Shown here piece by piece: positions 52,675 through 61,077 of a stretch of DNA of 61,273 nucleotides. The notes under the pieces were generated by a model that saw only the letters and a list, made by a program, of their open reading frames with translations, made no database searches and was not told where the DNA came from. This DNA comes from Actinomycetota bacterium. Lineage in GTDB: Bacteria > Actinomycetota > UBA4738 > HRBIN12. Position numbers and translations under genes: made by a program. The stretch lies in assembly GCA_035697485.1 (NCBI GenBank), contig DASSCU010000062.1, positions 1-61,273 of the forward strand, in the 5' to 3' direction. Within the stretch, counting starts at the first letter, position 1. Each line of letters begins with the position of its first letter.

Positions 52675-53410
52675 ATGCCCAGGCACAAGCGGAACATCGG
52701 AAGCATCACGCGGAAGACGAACGGGCGCTGGTATGCAGAAGTCTCCGTGCAAGACCCGGTTTGCGGCCGCTCAAAGCGCGTTGCGCTCGGCGGGTTCAGC
52801 ACGAAGGACGACGCGGAGCGCGCAATCGCAAAGGCAGTCACGGAAATGGCGACCGGCGGATTCGTGATGCCGGACCGTACGACTCTCGGTGCGTATCTCT
52901 CCGAGAACTGGCTTCCGTCCGATCGAAGGAGACATCCGGCCGACGACCATGGCGAACTATCAGGCTCTCTCCCGCTGCTACGTTCTGCGGTATCCGATCG
53001 GCGGGCTGCGGCTCGCGTCGCTGAGCGAGCTGGACTTCAAGGGCCACTACGCGGTGCTCCGTCGAGCAGGCGGCCGTGCTCGCATTGGCCTTTCACCTAC
53101 CACCGTGCTCCACGTCCACGCGGTGCTCCGTCGAGCGCTTGAGGACGCCGTAGCTTCACGGCTCATCCCTCGGAATCCCGCTCCTCGAAAGCGCCCACGC
53201 GTGGAGAGGGTGGAGCATGCCTGGTTGCTCCCTGAGCAGGTCGGGGAGCTGCTGGCGTTCGCGCGCTTCCGCGATCCAGATCTTTATCCCGCCTTCCGTC
53301 TCGCGGCGCTCGACGAGACTCCGGCGGGCCGAGCTTGCGGGCCTCCGTTGGTCGGATATCGACCTCATCGACCGAACGATCTCCATCTCTCGAACAAGGA
53401 CCATCGCCGG
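52675..53410 (+). pseudogene. Tyrosine-type phage integrase, frameshifted and 3'-truncated
   Basis: The gene starts well: GGAAGGAG, then an ATG and an AP2-like arm-binding N-terminus (GSITRKTNGRWYAEV, GGFSTKDDAERAIAKA). A one-base insertion near 52921 shifts the frame just after SENWLPS, and homology continues in another frame (IRPTTMANYQALSR, then HVHAVLRRALEDAV, AWLLPEQVGELLAFAR). A second insertion near 53313 shifts again into TRLRRAELAGLRWSDIDL, which holds the first catalytic arginine. Similarity stops near 53410, before the HxxR box and tyrosine. It cannot be active. Its position beside tRNA-Ala marks an old integration. Confidence 0.85.
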
Positions 53411-54375
53411 GGGAGGGGCAACACCGCCTCGAATGACGGCGGCGGGATCTCCAGTGGAGGTAGCGCGACCATCACCAGCTCTGTGTTCTCAGACAACACA
53501 TCGGAACATGGCGGTGCCATCGCCGGTGACGGCGCGTTGAACGTCGCCCTCTCCACGTTCTCGAACAACACCGCTTCGGGGTACGTGGCGGCCGGTGGTG
53601 GCATCAACAACAACGGCGGCATCTTCACCGTCACCAACTCGACCTTCACTGGCAACACAGCCTCAGGGGGAGACGCCTACGGCGGTACCATTTACGGCAC
53701 GGGCTTCACTCCCGTCCTCGAAGTCGTCGGCTCCACCCTCTCCGGGAACCTTGCCTCGGCGACGGACGGAGCCCGCGGAGGCGCGATCATGAGCGGCTCC
53801 TACAACGACGACGGCATCTTCACGGTCACCAACTCGACTTTCTCGGGCAACTCCGCCATGGGAGGAACCGCTCCGGTCAGCGGCGGCGCGATCGACAGCA
53901 TGAGTGGAACCATCACCAACTCCACTCTCTGGGGCAACAGCATCTCGCCGGGCCCGAACAGCCACGGCGGCGGTATAGCGAGTACGTTTCCTATCCGACG
54001 ACGCTTCGAAACCCTGTCGTGGCGAACAGCTTGGTGGGGGAGACTGCTACAGCTCGATCGTCGATGCGGGACACAACATCTCCTCGGACGCGACCTGCGG
54101 ATTCGCCGCCAACAACTCGCAACCGAACACCGACCCCAACCTCGGACCGCTCGCCAACAACGGTGGCCCGACCGAGACGATGCTTCCGGCGGCGGGCTCT
54201 CCGGCGATCGACCAAATTCCCTCGGGGACCAACGGGTGCGGGACGACGATCGCGACCGACCAGCGGGGAGTCTCCCGGCCCCAGGGCACCAGCCGCGACA
54301 TCGGTGCCGTGGAGGTGGAGGCAGAGTTCTACACGTTCAATGGCTTCTACGCTCCGGTGGGCAACGGCGTCGCCA
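53411..54375 (+). pseudogene. Internal part of a secreted right-handed beta-helix protein (choice-of-anchor type), broken
   Basis: A frame continuous with the middle integrase frame encodes parallel beta-helix coils: GGGISSGGSATITSSVFSDN, FTVTNSTFTGNTASGG, FTVTNSTFSGNSAMGG and ITNSTLWGNS. The frame shifts near 53980 (EYVSYPTTLRNPVVANSLV) and again near 54036 at a run of five G (DCYSSIVDAGHNISSD, then LANNGGPTETMLPAAGSPAID and TSRDIGAVE), the typical end of such helices. EFYTFNGFYAPVGN starts the next domain and is cut off. Both ends are missing: no signal peptide, no anchor. It is a gene fragment moved here and decayed. Confidence 0.8.
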
Positions 54376-54379
54376 ACGT

Positions 54380-54499
54380 GGGCTCTCCTACCGTCAGATC
54401 GCCGACCGTCTCGAAGCAGAAGGCCTGCGACCGAGGAGCGGTGGACGCTGGCACCCGCCGATGGTGTCGCGGCTGGTGAACAACAAGGCGAACGGATGA
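54380..54499 (+). pseudogene. C-terminal HTH fragment of a serine recombinase
   Basis: The frame reads GLSYRQIADRLEAEGLRPR, then SGGRWHPPMVSRLVNNKANG and a stop. This is the helix-turn-helix pattern found in Pfam Recombinase/resolvase proteins (SYREIAxxLNxxGxxxRxGxxW). No catalytic domain is present upstream in the window. It abuts the broken beta-helix gene without a gap, so a deletion or recombination joined them. The frame happens to be open back to 52889, making a 536-codon chimeric ORF that is probably accidental. Confidence 0.65.
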
Positions 54500-54663
54500 C
54501 GGAAGCCTGCCCTGATCGAGGCGGGGCCGAAGAGTCGACTGAAGCACCCCGCTCTTCAGACTCGGAGGCAACCGCTCTCGGCGAGTGGGGACCCCACCTG
54601 AGCTACGGTGAACACTCGGAGGCGACCCGTCTTCCGTGTTGGGGACCCCATCCTGGCTACTGA
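54496..54663 (+). repeat. 54-bp direct repeat, two copies, with palindromic core, inside a 55-codon ORF
   Basis: ACTCGGAGGC at 54560 and again at 54614 opens two similar units of 54 bp. Each has the palindrome TGGGGACCCCA (54586-54596 and 54640-54650) and ends CTGagCTAC or CTGgCTAC. The ATG at 54496 overlaps the recombinase-fragment stop and gives a 55-residue peptide whose 18-residue period (SEATxLxxWGPHxxY) reflects the DNA repeat. The other strand is open too (GSPxxxxGxLRV). A mobile or interspersed DNA repeat is more likely than a gene. Confidence 0.55.
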
Positions 54664-54752
54664 TCGAGTTTCCATCCGAAGCCCTCGAAAGATCGGAAAG
54701 CTGAGTACGCCAACAGAGTGCGATGACTGGAGCGAGCCAGCTGCCATCGCAA

Positions 54753-54758
54753 TAGGCT
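54753..54758 (+). promoter_or_regulatory. -10 hexamer of the cyclase-AAA-TPR gene (leaderless)
   Basis: TAGGCT, 6 nt before the ATG at 54765. Confidence 0.5.
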
Positions 54759-54764
54759 CCGAGG

Positions 54765-57700
54765 ATGGCCACGTGCCCCACCTGCGGTCACGAGAACCCT
54801 GACGAGCTGAAGTTCTGCGGCGAATGCGGCACCAAGCTCGAGGCCCCTGTGCGCGAAGAGCGAAAGGTCATCACCGCCTTGTTCTGCGACCTGGTCGGGT
54901 TCACCGCCACCTCGGAGGCCGCCGACCCCGAGGACGTGGACAAGATGCTCGTGTCGTACTTCTTGATGGCACGCACCACGATCGAGGCCTACGGCGGGGT
55001 CGTGGAAAAGTTCATCGGTGATGCCGTCGTCGGGATGTTCGGTGTACCCGCCGCCCACGAAGACGATCCCGAGCGCGCCGTCCGCGCCGGTCTTCGGATC
55101 GCGGAGGACGCCGAGGAGCTCGAGGCCATCGGAGGCGAACCGCTCAGGCTCCGCGTCGGGATCAACACCGGCGAGGCCCTGGTCCGCCTCGGCGTCACCC
55201 CGGGCTCGGGGGAGCGGATGCTCGCCGGGGATGCGGTCAACACCGCCTCGAGGATCCAGTCGGTGGCTCCCGAGTTGGGGGTGGCGGTCGGGCTCGGGAC
55301 CTACGAGGCGACCGCGCGGGTCTTCGACTACGAGGAGCTCGAACCCGCCACGCTCAAGGGCAAGTCAGAGCCGGTGCGGGTGTTCCACGCGAAGAACCCC
55401 TTAGCTCGGTTCGGCACCGACCTCACCCGGACCCGCGACACCCCGTTCATCGGCCGCGAGATCGACCTGGCGCTCCTCAAGGGCATCTTCGACAAGGCGG
55501 TGACGGCCACCTCACCTCAGCTCGTCACCGTGGTCGGGGAGCCCGGCCTGGGCAAGAGCCGGATCGTGGCGGAGCTGCTCGGGTACGTCGACAGCAAGCC
55601 CGACCTGATCACCTGGCGTCAGGGACGGTGTCTCCCCTACGGAGAGGGCATCACGTTCTGGGCGCTCGGCGAGATCCTGAAGGCCCACGCCGGGATCCTC
55701 GAATCCGACCCACCCGATGTCGCCACGACGAAGCTCGATCTCGTCCTCCCCGAGGGCGAGGAACGTCCGTGGTTCCGCCAGCGCCTGCTGCCCCTGCTCG
55801 GGATCGAGGCCACCTCCACCGCCGAACGCGAAGAGCTGTTCACCGCCTGGCGGCGGTTCCTGGAGTACGTCGCCGAACAGGACCCGACCGTGCTCGTCTT
55901 CGAAGACCTGCATTGGGCGGATGAGGCGATGCTCGCCTTCTTGGAGCACCTCGCCGATCGTGCCGAAGGCGTGCCCCTGCTCGTGGTCGGCACCGCACGA
56001 CCGGAGCTCTTCGAACGACGCCCCGACTATGCCGCGGGCCTGCGGAACATCACCATGATCAACCTCTTGCCGCTGTCGGAAGGAGAGACTGCGCGCCTCG
56101 TCTCCTCGCTGCTCGAGACCACCGTGATCGCGGCCAAACTCCAACAGCCGGTCTTGGACCGCGCCGGCGGCAACCCCCTCTACGCCGAGGAGTTCGTCCG
56201 GCTGTTGGAGGACAAGGACCTTCTGATCAAGAAGGGCCAGAGCTGGGAGCTGCGCGAAGGTGCCGAGGTCCCGCTCCCTGACTCGGTCCACGCCCTGATC
56301 GCCGCGCGCCTGGACACGCTGTCGTCAGATGCGAAGTCGATGCTCGCAGACGCCGCGGTCGTGGGGAAGGTCTTCTGGGCCGGCGCGATCGCTGAGATGG
56401 GCGACCGCGACCTCACGTCGGTCACCGAAACGCTCTGGGAGCTCTCGCGGAAGGAACTCGTGCGCCATGCACGCCGCTCATCGGTCGAGGGCGAAGCCGA
56501 GTACGCGTTCTGGCACGTGCTCGCCCGCGACGTCGCCTATGGCCAGCTCCCGCGAGCCTCCAGGGCATCCCGCCACGTCGCCGCCGCCCGATGGATCGAG
56601 TCCATCGCCCCCGAACGTGTCGAGGACCTCGCAGATGTCCTCGCCTATCACTACGCGACCGCGCTGGAGTTGGCTCGTGCCGCCGGAGAGACCGAGCGGG
56701 CCGCCGAGCTCGAGGCACCGGCGCTTCGGTTCCTCTCCCTCGCCGGTGAACGCGCGCTCGGACTCGACACCGCCGCGGCGCTCGCCAACCTGGAGCAGGC
56801 GCTCGCGCTCGCACCCCAAGGACATCCCGAACGGCCCGATGTGCTCGCCCGCTTCGGTGAGGCCGCTCTCGATGCTGGGCGTTTCGCTGAAGCGAAGGAT
56901 GCTCTGGATGAGGCGATTGCGGCCTTTAGCTCAGCGGGCGACCTTCGCGCCACAGCCCGCGCGATGGACACGCTGGGCAACGTGCTATTCCGACTCGGGG
57001 ATCCGCGGACCTGGACGGTCCCCGAAGAAGCGCTCGGGCTCTTGGAGCCGCTCGGGCCAACGCGTGATCTAGTCGATGCTCTCACCGAGGTTGCTGCTAC
57101 CGAGGCCATTCAAGGCAGATCCCAGGAAGGGGTGCGAATGGCCGACCGGGCGCTCGCTCTCGCTAAAGAGCTCGGCCTTCCTCGCCCCGCGCGCGCCCTC
57201 GGCTTCCGGGGGTATGCCCGCGCGAGCCTTGGGGATCCCGCGGGCTTGGAGGACTTCCGTGAGGCGATCGCGCTTGCAGCTGAGGCGGGGCAGGGCCGCG
57301 AGGGCGCCCTCCTCCTCGGCAATCTCGGCTTGAAACTCTGGCTCATGGAAGGTCCCGCCGCAGCTCTCGAGGTCCTGCACGAGAACATCCGCCACGAGAG
57401 AGCTCGGGGGCTAGCCGACGAGGGCACTGCGGCGTTCACGCTGGACCAACTTGTCGATATGGGCGAGCTCGACGAAGTGAGCGAGGTTGTCGCCAGTCTC
57501 GCGGAGCGTCTGGAGGCGAGCGGGGACGTGACGGACCTCATCCCGGTTCGCGCCGCCCAGGCCCGGATCCTCAGCCTACGAGGGCAGGGCAGCACCCAGA
57601 GCGCCCAGGGGCTCGATTGGCTCGAAGCCGCGGCCCGCGTCACCGAGGACCCGAACTCGATCATCCATGGCCTTGGCTCCTCCGCTTTGGCGCGCGCCGA

Positions 57701-58172
57701 GTTCGATCAGAACGAGGTTGCCGATGCGTTGCTCACTGAGCTTGAGGCGCTCCCCGGCGCCCGTGACGCCGTGAACTACCCCGTCTTGCTCCCGGCAATG
57801 ACGCGCGCGGCTCTGAGGGTCAGGGATCCCGCCCTTGCCCAACGTCTCGTGGCGGGCGTCGAACCCCGCACGCCCTACGCCGAGCATGCCTTCGTTGCGG
57901 CGAATGCCGTCCTCAATTGGGCCCGCGGGGATTTCCAGGCAGCTGCCGACGCCTACGCCGACGCCGCCGAGCGCTGGGGGCGATTCGGGGTGGTGCCCGA
58001 GCAGGCGTTCGCACTCATCGGCCGGGGCCGGTGCCTCCTGGGACTCTCCCGACCGACCGAGGCCGCTCCGGTCCTGCGCCGTGCTCGGTCGATCTTCGAC
58101 CGGCTCCAGGCCGCCCCGGCGCTCGCCGAGACCGACGCGCTCCTAGAGAAGGCCATCGCGCTCAGCTCCTAG
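54765..58172 (+). CDS. Adenylate/guanylate cyclase-type regulator with zinc ribbon, AAA ATPase and TPR repeats
   Basis: An 1135-residue cytoplasmic protein. A zinc ribbon (C4, C7, C18, C21) opens it. A class III cyclase domain (about 33-215) carries both metal aspartates, D42 in CDLVGFT and D86 in IGDAVVGMFG, and RVGINTGEAL. A STAND/AAA ATPase follows: Walker A GEPGLGKSR near residue 260, Walker B VLVFEDLHWAD near 380. The rest (about 600-1135) is helical TPR-like repeats. There is no LuxR HTH. The family is numerous in actinobacteria and its signals are mostly unknown. It may make cAMP or only use the fold for nucleotide sensing. It lies among decayed mobile DNA but is itself intact. Confidence 0.9.
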   Translation: MATCPTCGHENPDELKFCGECGTKLEAPVREERKVITALFCDLVGFTATSEAADPEDVDKMLVSYFLMARTTIEAYGGVVEKFIGDAVVGMFGVPAAHEDDPERAVRAGLRIAEDAEELEAIGGEPLRLRVGINTGEALVRLGVTPGSGERMLAGDAVNTASRIQSVAPELGVAVGLGTYEATARVFDYEELEPATLKGKSEPVRVFHAKNPLARFGTDLTRTRDTPFIGREIDLALLKGIFDKAVTATSPQLVTVVGEPGLGKSRIVAELLGYVDSKPDLITWRQGRCLPYGEGITFWALGEILKAHAGILESDPPDVATTKLDLVLPEGEERPWFRQRLLPLLGIEATSTAEREELFTAWRRFLEYVAEQDPTVLVFEDLHWADEAMLAFLEHLADRAEGVPLLVVGTARPELFERRPDYAAGLRNITMINLLPLSEGETARLVSSLLETTVIAAKLQQPVLDRAGGNPLYAEEFVRLLEDKDLLIKKGQSWELREGAEVPLPDSVHALIAARLDTLSSDAKSMLADAAVVGKVFWAGAIAEMGDRDLTSVTETLWELSRKELVRHARRSSVEGEAEYAFWHVLARDVAYGQLPRASRASRHVAAARWIESIAPERVEDLADVLAYHYATALELARAAGETERAAELEAPALRFLSLAGERALGLDTAAALANLEQALALAPQGHPERPDVLARFGEAALDAGRFAEAKDALDEAIAAFSSAGDLRATARAMDTLGNVLFRLGDPRTWTVPEEALGLLEPLGPTRDLVDALTEVAATEAIQGRSQEGVRMADRALALAKELGLPRPARALGFRGYARASLGDPAGLEDFREAIALAAEAGQGREGALLLGNLGLKLWLMEGPAAALEVLHENIRHERARGLADEGTAAFTLDQLVDMGELDEVSEVVASLAERLEASGDVTDLIPVRAAQARILSLRGQGSTQSAQGLDWLEAAARVTEDPNSIIHGLGSSALARAEFDQNEVADALLTELEALPGARDAVNYPVLLPAMTRAALRVRDPALAQRLVAGVEPRTPYAEHAFVAANAVLNWARGDFQAAADAYADAAERWGRFGVVPEQAFALIGRGRCLLGLSRPTEAAPVLRRARSIFDRLQAAPALAETDALLEKAIALSS

Positions 58173-58435
58173 CGGGCGAGTTCCTGCGCCAGTCAACCCT
58201 GGAACGTGTTGTCGCGGATCTTGAAGAGGTAGGCAGGCACGCCCTCTTGCTGGGCCCGGCGGGGCCTGGCTCAGGGTCTGAGCTGACTGGGAAGGCCTTT
58301 CCCCTTCCGAATGAAAGTTGTAGACAAGAAACGACGAAGATCAAGAACGTCGCGAGAGAATGCCCGCACGATTCTCCGGGACGCGCTTCTCCGTTGAGCA
58401 GCACTTGGCGCGCCGAGACGCTCAGGGAGGGCGTC
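58173..58435 (+). other. 263-nt stretch without a recognisable gene
   Basis: One frame overlapping the cyclase gene stays open here and reads FLRQSTLERVVADLEEVGRHALLL, with good coding character but no start and no family I can name; it may be a scrap of a lost gene. An A-rich segment (about 58315-58355) is unusual for this genome and may hold the promoter of the beta-helix gene. Confidence 0.3.
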
Positions 58436-59434
58436 ATGCGCACCATGCCGGCACCGCTTCGCAGGTACCTCACCGTGATCTCCACCGGCATCCTGCTCGC
58501 GCCGTTGATCAGCACCGCGTTCCCTGCGAGCGCCGTCGCGAGCCACGTCAGCTGCGGAGAGACGATCACCACCGACACGACCCTCGACAGCGACCTCGTC
58601 AACTGCCCGAACAACGGGATCGTGATCGGGGCCTCCGACATCACCCTGGATCTGAACGGCCACACGATCGACGGGAATGACGCCTTGGTGGACCCGTGCC
58701 CCGAGGACGAGTTCTGCGACGTCGGGGTCGCCAACGATGACCACAACAATGTCAGGGTCATCGACGGGACCGTGACGGAGTTCGCGTTCGGCGTGTACCT
58801 CTTTGGCGCGAGAGAGAATGCCCTGCGCGACCTCGCCACGATCGAGATCGTCTTCAGCGGCATCATCCTCGTCGACTCTGCGCGAACGCGCGTGCGAGGG
58901 AACACGACCTCTCGAAACGCCGGTCCTGACAGCGGCGTCGGTATGACGCTGTTCTCGTCCCACAACAACCGGATCATCGACAACACGAGTGCCGACAACG
59001 CCGAGCTGGGTATCCATCTCATCCGATCCGACCGCAATCACATCGGGCGCAATCGGGTACGCCGCAACCCGGAGGATCGGATCATCCTGGAGGGCGACCG
59101 CAACCGCATCGTCCGGAACCGCCTGGTGGGGAACAGCATCGGGGTCACCACCTTCACGGGCGGCGAACGATCGGTCGGCAACGTGGTGCGTCGCAACCAG
59201 GTGCGCCGCGCCCCCCGCGCCGGGATATACGCCTCCCCGCCGACGCGCGCCGTGATCCGGCGCAACCACGTCTTCGGTGCGGGAGCCGACGGCATCTCCG
59301 TCGGAAGCTCCAGAACCACGCTGACCCGCAATGAGGCCAGGAACAACGGCCGTCTCGGTATCAATGCAGTCGCTGGCGTGATCGATGGCGGCGGCACCGG
59401 GCTAGCGGGAACGGGGATCCGCGCCAGTGTGTGA
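58436..59434 (+). CDS. Secreted right-handed parallel beta-helix protein (NosD/pectate-lyase-like fold)
   Basis: A 332-residue exported protein. The signal peptide (MRTMPAPLRRYL, hydrophobic core, PASAVAS) is followed by an N-cap with CGETITTDTTLDSDLVNC, then beta-helix coils: GIVIGASDITLDLNGHTIDG, NNVRVIDGTV, SGIILVDSARTRVRGN, NRIIDNTSADN, NHIGRNRVRRN, NRIVRNRLVGN and more. This is the Pfam Beta_helix/NosD pattern, with no clear catalytic residues. GGGAGG lies before the ATG at 58436. Unlike the broken helix gene at 53411, it is whole. It probably binds or modifies polysaccharide outside the cell. Confidence 0.85.
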   Translation: MRTMPAPLRRYLTVISTGILLAPLISTAFPASAVASHVSCGETITTDTTLDSDLVNCPNNGIVIGASDITLDLNGHTIDGNDALVDPCPEDEFCDVGVANDDHNNVRVIDGTVTEFAFGVYLFGARENALRDLATIEIVFSGIILVDSARTRVRGNTTSRNAGPDSGVGMTLFSSHNNRIIDNTSADNAELGIHLIRSDRNHIGRNRVRRNPEDRIILEGDRNRIVRNRLVGNSIGVTTFTGGERSVGNVVRRNQVRRAPRAGIYASPPTRAVIRRNHVFGAGADGISVGSSRTTLTRNEARNNGRLGINAVAGVIDGGGTGLAGTGIRASV

Positions 59435-59451
59435 ACGTGACATGTCGTCAG

Positions 59452-59592
59452 TAGCGGCGCGGTCCGGAAGTCTTCACGCTCGGAGACGATCTGGCTCACG
59501 CGCTGCTTGGTCACACCGAGGATCGGGGCGATGTCGGTGACCCGACGGTAGCCCTGCTCTATCAGGGCGCGGACCTCAGCTGTCTCAGGCAC
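59452..59592 (-). pseudogene. N-terminal piece of a small HTH (AlpA/excisionase-like) DNA-binding protein
   Basis: From GTG 59592 the peptide reads MPETAEVRALIEQGYRRVTD, IAPILGVTKQRVSQIVSERE, DFRTAP, a helix-turn-helix of the kind found in small regulators with a downstream RSRLW/W motif. After about residue 46 the likeness ends and the frame runs open into the antisense of the beta-helix gene to 59038, giving an improbable 184-residue product. I read it as a 3'-truncated gene cut where the beta-helix segment begins. Confidence 0.6.
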
Positions 59593-59602
59593 GTGATGGC
59601 TT

Positions 59603-60160
59603 CTATTGCTCCATCAGCTTGACGACCTCGTGATCGCCGTCCGACACGCTCACCCTCAGGAGCCCATTGCCTCCAGGAATGTCCACGGCCCACTTGGCGG
59701 GTTCAGCGTTCGTGCGCTCGACGGTCCACGTCAGTTCACCCGTCGTGCACAGCTGGGCATCGGATCCGTCCTCGGTCAGTCTCGCGAGGTTGAACAAGAA
59801 CGTCCCGTTGCCATCGCGGAAGCCGATGGTGCCATCGACCCGCACGTACAGCCCCCTACCACTTCGGTTGATCTCTCTCGCGAACGAGCCGTCCTCCGCC
59901 AACCGGCCTATCCCGATAAACGCGATGACCTCCTGGGTGGTGGCGTCTTCGCATGTGAGGGTGAAATTGATTGCGATGTACTCGAGGACCCGGCGACCGC
60001 TGTCCCTCTTGACCACGTGGGCCTTCACGCGGTTGTACGAGGGGGCAGACGTCTCTCCTCGATACCTAATCAGCTGCCCGGCGGAGGCTGGAAGGGCCAG
60101 TGCCACCGAGACGACAAAGGCGGCGGCGATCGACGCGACTGTGCGGCTCAGGGTTCGCAT
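59603..60160 (-). CDS. Secreted protein of unknown function
   Basis: A 185-residue protein with a clear Sec signal peptide (MRTLSRTVASIAAAFVVSVA, cleavage after PASA). The mature part is beta-rich with two cysteines (LTCEDA, AQLCTT) that could form a disulphide; INFTLTCEDATTQEVIAFIG and VDGTIGFRDGNGTFLFNLAR suggest a small barrel. I recognise no family. GAGGAGGAG lies directly before the ATG at 60160, which decides the start over the GTG at 60178. It lies 10 nt upstream of the HTH fragment on the same strand. Confidence 0.75.
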   Translation of the reverse strand: MRTLSRTVASIAAAFVVSVALALPASAGQLIRYRGETSAPSYNRVKAHVVKRDSGRRVLEYIAINFTLTCEDATTQEVIAFIGIGRLAEDGSFAREINRSGRGLYVRVDGTIGFRDGNGTFLFNLARLTEDGSDAQLCTTGELTWTVERTNAEPAKWAVDIPGGNGLLRVSVSDGDHEVVKLMEQ

Positions 60161-60333
60161 GCTCCTCCTCGATGCCACAGACGGGCACCCATCGTCAGCC
60201 GCGGAACGTGGAGGGTCAAGGCGGTCGAGATCCTCAGGGAGTTGGGAGCCAGCCAGCTAGCTCCCCAGCCCACATGCACGCAGCCGCATTTCGCGGGAAG
60301 GTGCCGGACCGAATTTTTCAGGAGGCGAGACCG

Positions 60334-60689
60334 GTGAGCCGCGACGTCCCGGCTCCCCCTCGGGGCTCAGCGATAGTGGCGTCGCCGCGTGGGCCGGCCT
60401 GGTTGCCGACTGCCGTGCCGCGTCCGGTGGCGCTAACGTCGACCTCGATCTGGCTGGCGAGCTCCTCCGCGTGCGCGATCGGCTCGACGAGATCCGGCGC
60501 GTGCTCGCCGACGAGGGACTCGTCACCGAGGGCTCGACCGGCCAGCGTCGGGCGCACCCGCTCGTCGCGGTCGAGGAGTCGCTGCGATCCCAGCTGCTCG
60601 GAATCAGTGATCGCCTGCTCATCAATCCGTCGAAGCGTGGCTGGAACGTCCGCGTCAGTAAGGACGGACGGCTCCAGCGAGGGAAGTAG
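60334..60689 (+). pseudogene. Phage terminase small subunit, P27 family, frameshifted
   Basis: GGAGG lies 8 nt before a GTG at 60334 that opens MSRDVPAPP. After a run of five C at 60355-60359 the homology moves to another frame: GLSDSGVAAWAGLVADC, then LAGELLRVRDRLDEIRRVLADEG and LVTEGSTGQRRAHPLVAVEE. This is the P27 small-terminase pattern (helical, with the L-V-TxxSTGQxxxHP block). One added C would restore the frame, so a single-base deletion or a sequencing error is responsible. No large terminase follows in the window. Confidence 0.7.
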
Positions 60690-60756
60690 CCGCCCTCGGC
60701 ATCGCGTCGAGAGACGCACGCTCGCCCACGCGGGCGAGATGACGCCGCATTCACGT

Positions 60757-61026
60757 CTAGCCAGATTGATCAGCAGGGCGGGAGGACGTGCTTCGGAAGA
60801 ACTTCACGACTCCGAAACCAATGAGCACCACGCCCGCAGGTACGAGGATGAAGGTCGTGGGCCAGACAGCCAAACCGACGCCGATCGCCATTACTCCACC
60901 GACGAGCCACCGCCAAGCATCGCTCACTCCAAGACGATAGACCGTCGGCTGGTCTTCTAGGAACATCCGCGAACGCTCTGACACCCGAAAGGCACTCTTT
61001 CCAGAAGGTGGCTTGAATGTGCTCAT
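60757..61026 (-). CDS. Small membrane protein of unknown function
   Basis: An 89-residue protein with two hydrophobic helices (WRWLVGGVMAIGVGLAVWP and FILVPAGVVLIGFGVVKFF) in a hairpin and a hydrophilic N-terminal half. No family is recognised. The ATG at 61026 has no ribosome site; ATGGAT lies 7 nt before it, similar to the local leaderless -10. It is divergent from the DinB gene at 61078. Confidence 0.6.
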   Translation of the reverse strand: MSTFKPPSGKSAFRVSERSRMFLEDQPTVYRLGVSDAWRWLVGGVMAIGVGLAVWPTTFILVPAGVVLIGFGVVKFFRSTSSRPADQSG

Positions 61027-61065
61027 GGGGACGATCCATGCCGACCTGTGGGGCGCGCGACGGGG

Positions 61066-61071
61066 TAGCCT
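61066..61071 (+). promoter_or_regulatory. -10 hexamer of the DinB gene at the window end (leaderless)
   Basis: TAGCCT, 6 nt before the ATG at 61078. Confidence 0.5.
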
Positions 61072-61077
61072 CGAGGG

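Noticed and set aside
52889-54499. 536-residue integrase/beta-helix/recombinase fusion protein
   Set aside because: The true frames of each part change inside it, both outer ends are truncated and no start signal is seen; it is an accidental open frame.
59038-59592. 184-residue HTH protein
   Set aside because: Only the first 46 residues resemble an HTH protein; the rest is antisense to the beta-helix gene.
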